DNA from: Pseudoneobacillus sp042683745
GTDB taxonomy: Bacteria; Bacillota; Bacilli; Bacillales; Cytobacillaceae
Direction of reading: 5' to 3'
Length of the DNA stretch: 64,000 nt
Assembly (NCBI RefSeq): GCF_042683745.1
Contig: NZ_JBHUJX010000003.1
Span: 68,334-132,333 of the forward strand
Shown here: one piece after another, positions 63,198 to 64,000 of the stretch
How the letters are laid out: each line of letters starts with the position of its first letter
Position numbering within the stretch: the first letter of the stretch is position 1
Notes under the pieces: generated by a model
Databases searched by the model: none
What the model was told of the DNA's origin: nothing
What the model saw: the letters and a program-made list of their open reading frames with translations, nothing else
Program-made: the position numbers and the translations under genes

Positions 63198-63270
63198 TGA
63201 GCCATGAAGGACTCGAACCTTCGACCCTCTGATTAAAAGTCAGATGCTCTACCAACTGAGCTAATGGCTC
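63198..63270 (-). tRNA. tRNA-Lys(TTT)
   Basis: Cloverleaf with acceptor GAGCCAT / ATGGCTC, anticodon loop cttttaa, T-loop GTTCGAGTC. No CCA encoded. Last gene of the cluster. Confidence 0.95.
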
Positions 63271-63271
63271 T

Positions 63272-63346
63272 TGGCTGGGCTAGCTGGATTTGAACCAACG
63301 CATGTCGCAGTCAAAGTGCGATGCCTTACCGCTTGGCTATAGCCCA
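63272..63346 (-). tRNA. tRNA-Gln(TTG)
   Basis: Acceptor TGGGCTA / TAGCCCA, anticodon loop ctttgac, CCA encoded. Confidence 0.95.
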
Positions 63347-63410
63347 AAGTTTTAAAAATAAAAAGGACAGTTATAGTTTGTCCCAATTTTCTTTTTTTAT
63401 AAAAAGTAAA

Positions 63411-63494
63411 TGGTGGAGGGGGACGGATTCGAACCGCCGAACCCAAGGGAACGGATTTACAGTCCGTCGCGTTTAGCCACTTCGCTACCCCTCC
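63411..63494 (-). tRNA. tRNA-Tyr(GTA)
   Basis: Anticodon loop ctgtaaa and a long variable arm, as expected for tRNA-Tyr; acceptor GGAGGGG / CCCCTCC, CCA encoded. Confidence 0.95.
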
Positions 63495-63508
63495 AGGTTA
63501 TTAAAGAG

Positions 63509-63581
<73 letters not shown>

Positions 63582-63599
63582 ATAGTGTTTTTAAAAATA

Positions 63600-63675
63600 T
63601 GGTGGAGGATGACGGGATCGAACCGCCGACCCTCTGCTTGTAAGGCAGATGCTCTCCCAGCTGAGCTAATCCTCC
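63600..63675 (-). tRNA. tRNA-Val(TAC)
   Basis: Acceptor GGAGGAT / ATCCTCC, anticodon loop cttacaa, CCA encoded. Confidence 0.95.
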
Positions 63676-63681
63676 GTTAAA

Positions 63682-63756
63682 TGGTGACCCATACGGGATT
63701 CGAACCCGTGTTACCGCCGTGAAAGGGCGGTGTCTTAACCGCTTGACCAATGGGCC
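63682..63756 (-). tRNA. tRNA-Glu(TTC)
   Basis: Acceptor GGCCCAT / ATGGGTC, anticodon loop ctttcac, CCA encoded. Confidence 0.95.
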
Positions 63757-63774
63757 TTAATATAAATTATGGTA

Positions 63775-63847
63775 AGCTTCCAAGCGGGCTCGAACCGCTG
63801 ACCTCTTCCTTACCATGGAAGTGCTCTACCTGCTGAGCTATGGAAGC
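63775..63847 (-). tRNA. tRNA-Thr(GGT)
   Basis: Acceptor GCTTCCA / TGGAAGC, anticodon loop atggtaa read as GGT; no CCA encoded. Second threonine tRNA of the cluster. Confidence 0.9.
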
Positions 63848-63889
63848 ATTTAAACTACCTGCTCGCTTATAAAGGTCTTTTAAAAAATA

Positions 63890-63964
63890 TGGCTCCGCAG
63901 GTAGGACTCGAACCTACGACCGTTCGGTTAACAGCCGAATGCTCTACCACTGAGCTACTGCGGA
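63890..63964 (-). tRNA. tRNA-Asn(GTT)
   Basis: Acceptor TCCGCAG / CTGCGGA, anticodon loop ctgttaa, CCA encoded. It follows the 5S gene directly, as is usual in bacilli. Confidence 0.95.
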
Positions 63965-63973
63965 ACGATATTA

Positions 63974-64000
63974 TGCCTGGCGACGTCCTACTCTCACAGG
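63974..64000 (-). rRNA. 5S rRNA, 3' end only
   Basis: On the minus strand the last bases read cctgtgagagtaggacgtcg ccaggc, the conserved 3' end of Firmicute 5S rRNA. The rest of the rRNA operon lies beyond the window. Confidence 0.9.

Overview
The window is low-GC Firmicute DNA, most likely from a spore-forming member of Bacillaceae or Caryophanaceae. Evidence: the block rocF / sigW-rsiW-cdaA-cdaR-glmM-glmS, a Spo0E-like gene, a glmS ribozyme, a SigW autoregulatory promoter, AGGAGG-type ribosome binding sites, and a 5S rRNA plus tRNA cluster of Bacillus type. No species can be named from the sequence alone.

Layout. 1-29.9 kb is ordinary chromosome with many small accessory operons: a membrane protein cut by the window edge, a Sco-like copper lipoprotein, a phosphatase/HAD/two-hydrolase operon, a PadR-VanZ pair, molybdate modA-modB without modC, an SDR/TetR divergent pair, a BmrC/BmrD-like heterodimeric multidrug exporter behind a leader peptide and attenuator, a VOC/MerR pair with a 19-bp-spaced MerR promoter, a VmlR-type ABC-F resistance protein behind another attenuator, a two-component system with a lipoprotein, a PPM-type methyltransferase, a HAD phosphatase and a LysE exporter. 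GGGACA-type palindromes are scattered here, and a decayed REP-associated tyrosine transposase lies between two of them.

29,920-54,429 is a complete 24.5-kb Tn7-like transposon at the classical attTn7 site, 25 bp past the glmS stop codon, with 5-bp duplications (gtcca) on both sides. It carries tnsA, B, C, D and E next to its right end, a type III restriction-modification system, an XRE-ImmA/IrrE protein overlapping an unknown gene, a NYN-domain nuclease-like protein, a membrane protein and a broken M50-like protease. Nested in it is a second element, 32,295-38,236 (5.9 kb), with ends of the same family, its own 5-bp duplication (aattg) and no transposase. It carries an aldo/keto reductase, a winged-helix regulator, an APH-family phosphotransferase and a pyrF. 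The left ends of both elements have TnsB-like sites at identical offsets (+6, +72, +127), and the right ends have tandem 20-bp sites. This nested, apparently trans-mobilised Tn7-like element is the most interesting thing in the window.

54.4-62.9 kb is the conserved cell-envelope block: glmS (with ribozyme), glmM, the c-di-AMP synthase cdaA with its partner cdaR, rsiW and sigW, a Spo0E-like gene and arginase rocF. 63.2-64.0 kb holds eight tRNA genes and the 3' end of a 5S rRNA, all on the minus strand, ending in a strong terminator.
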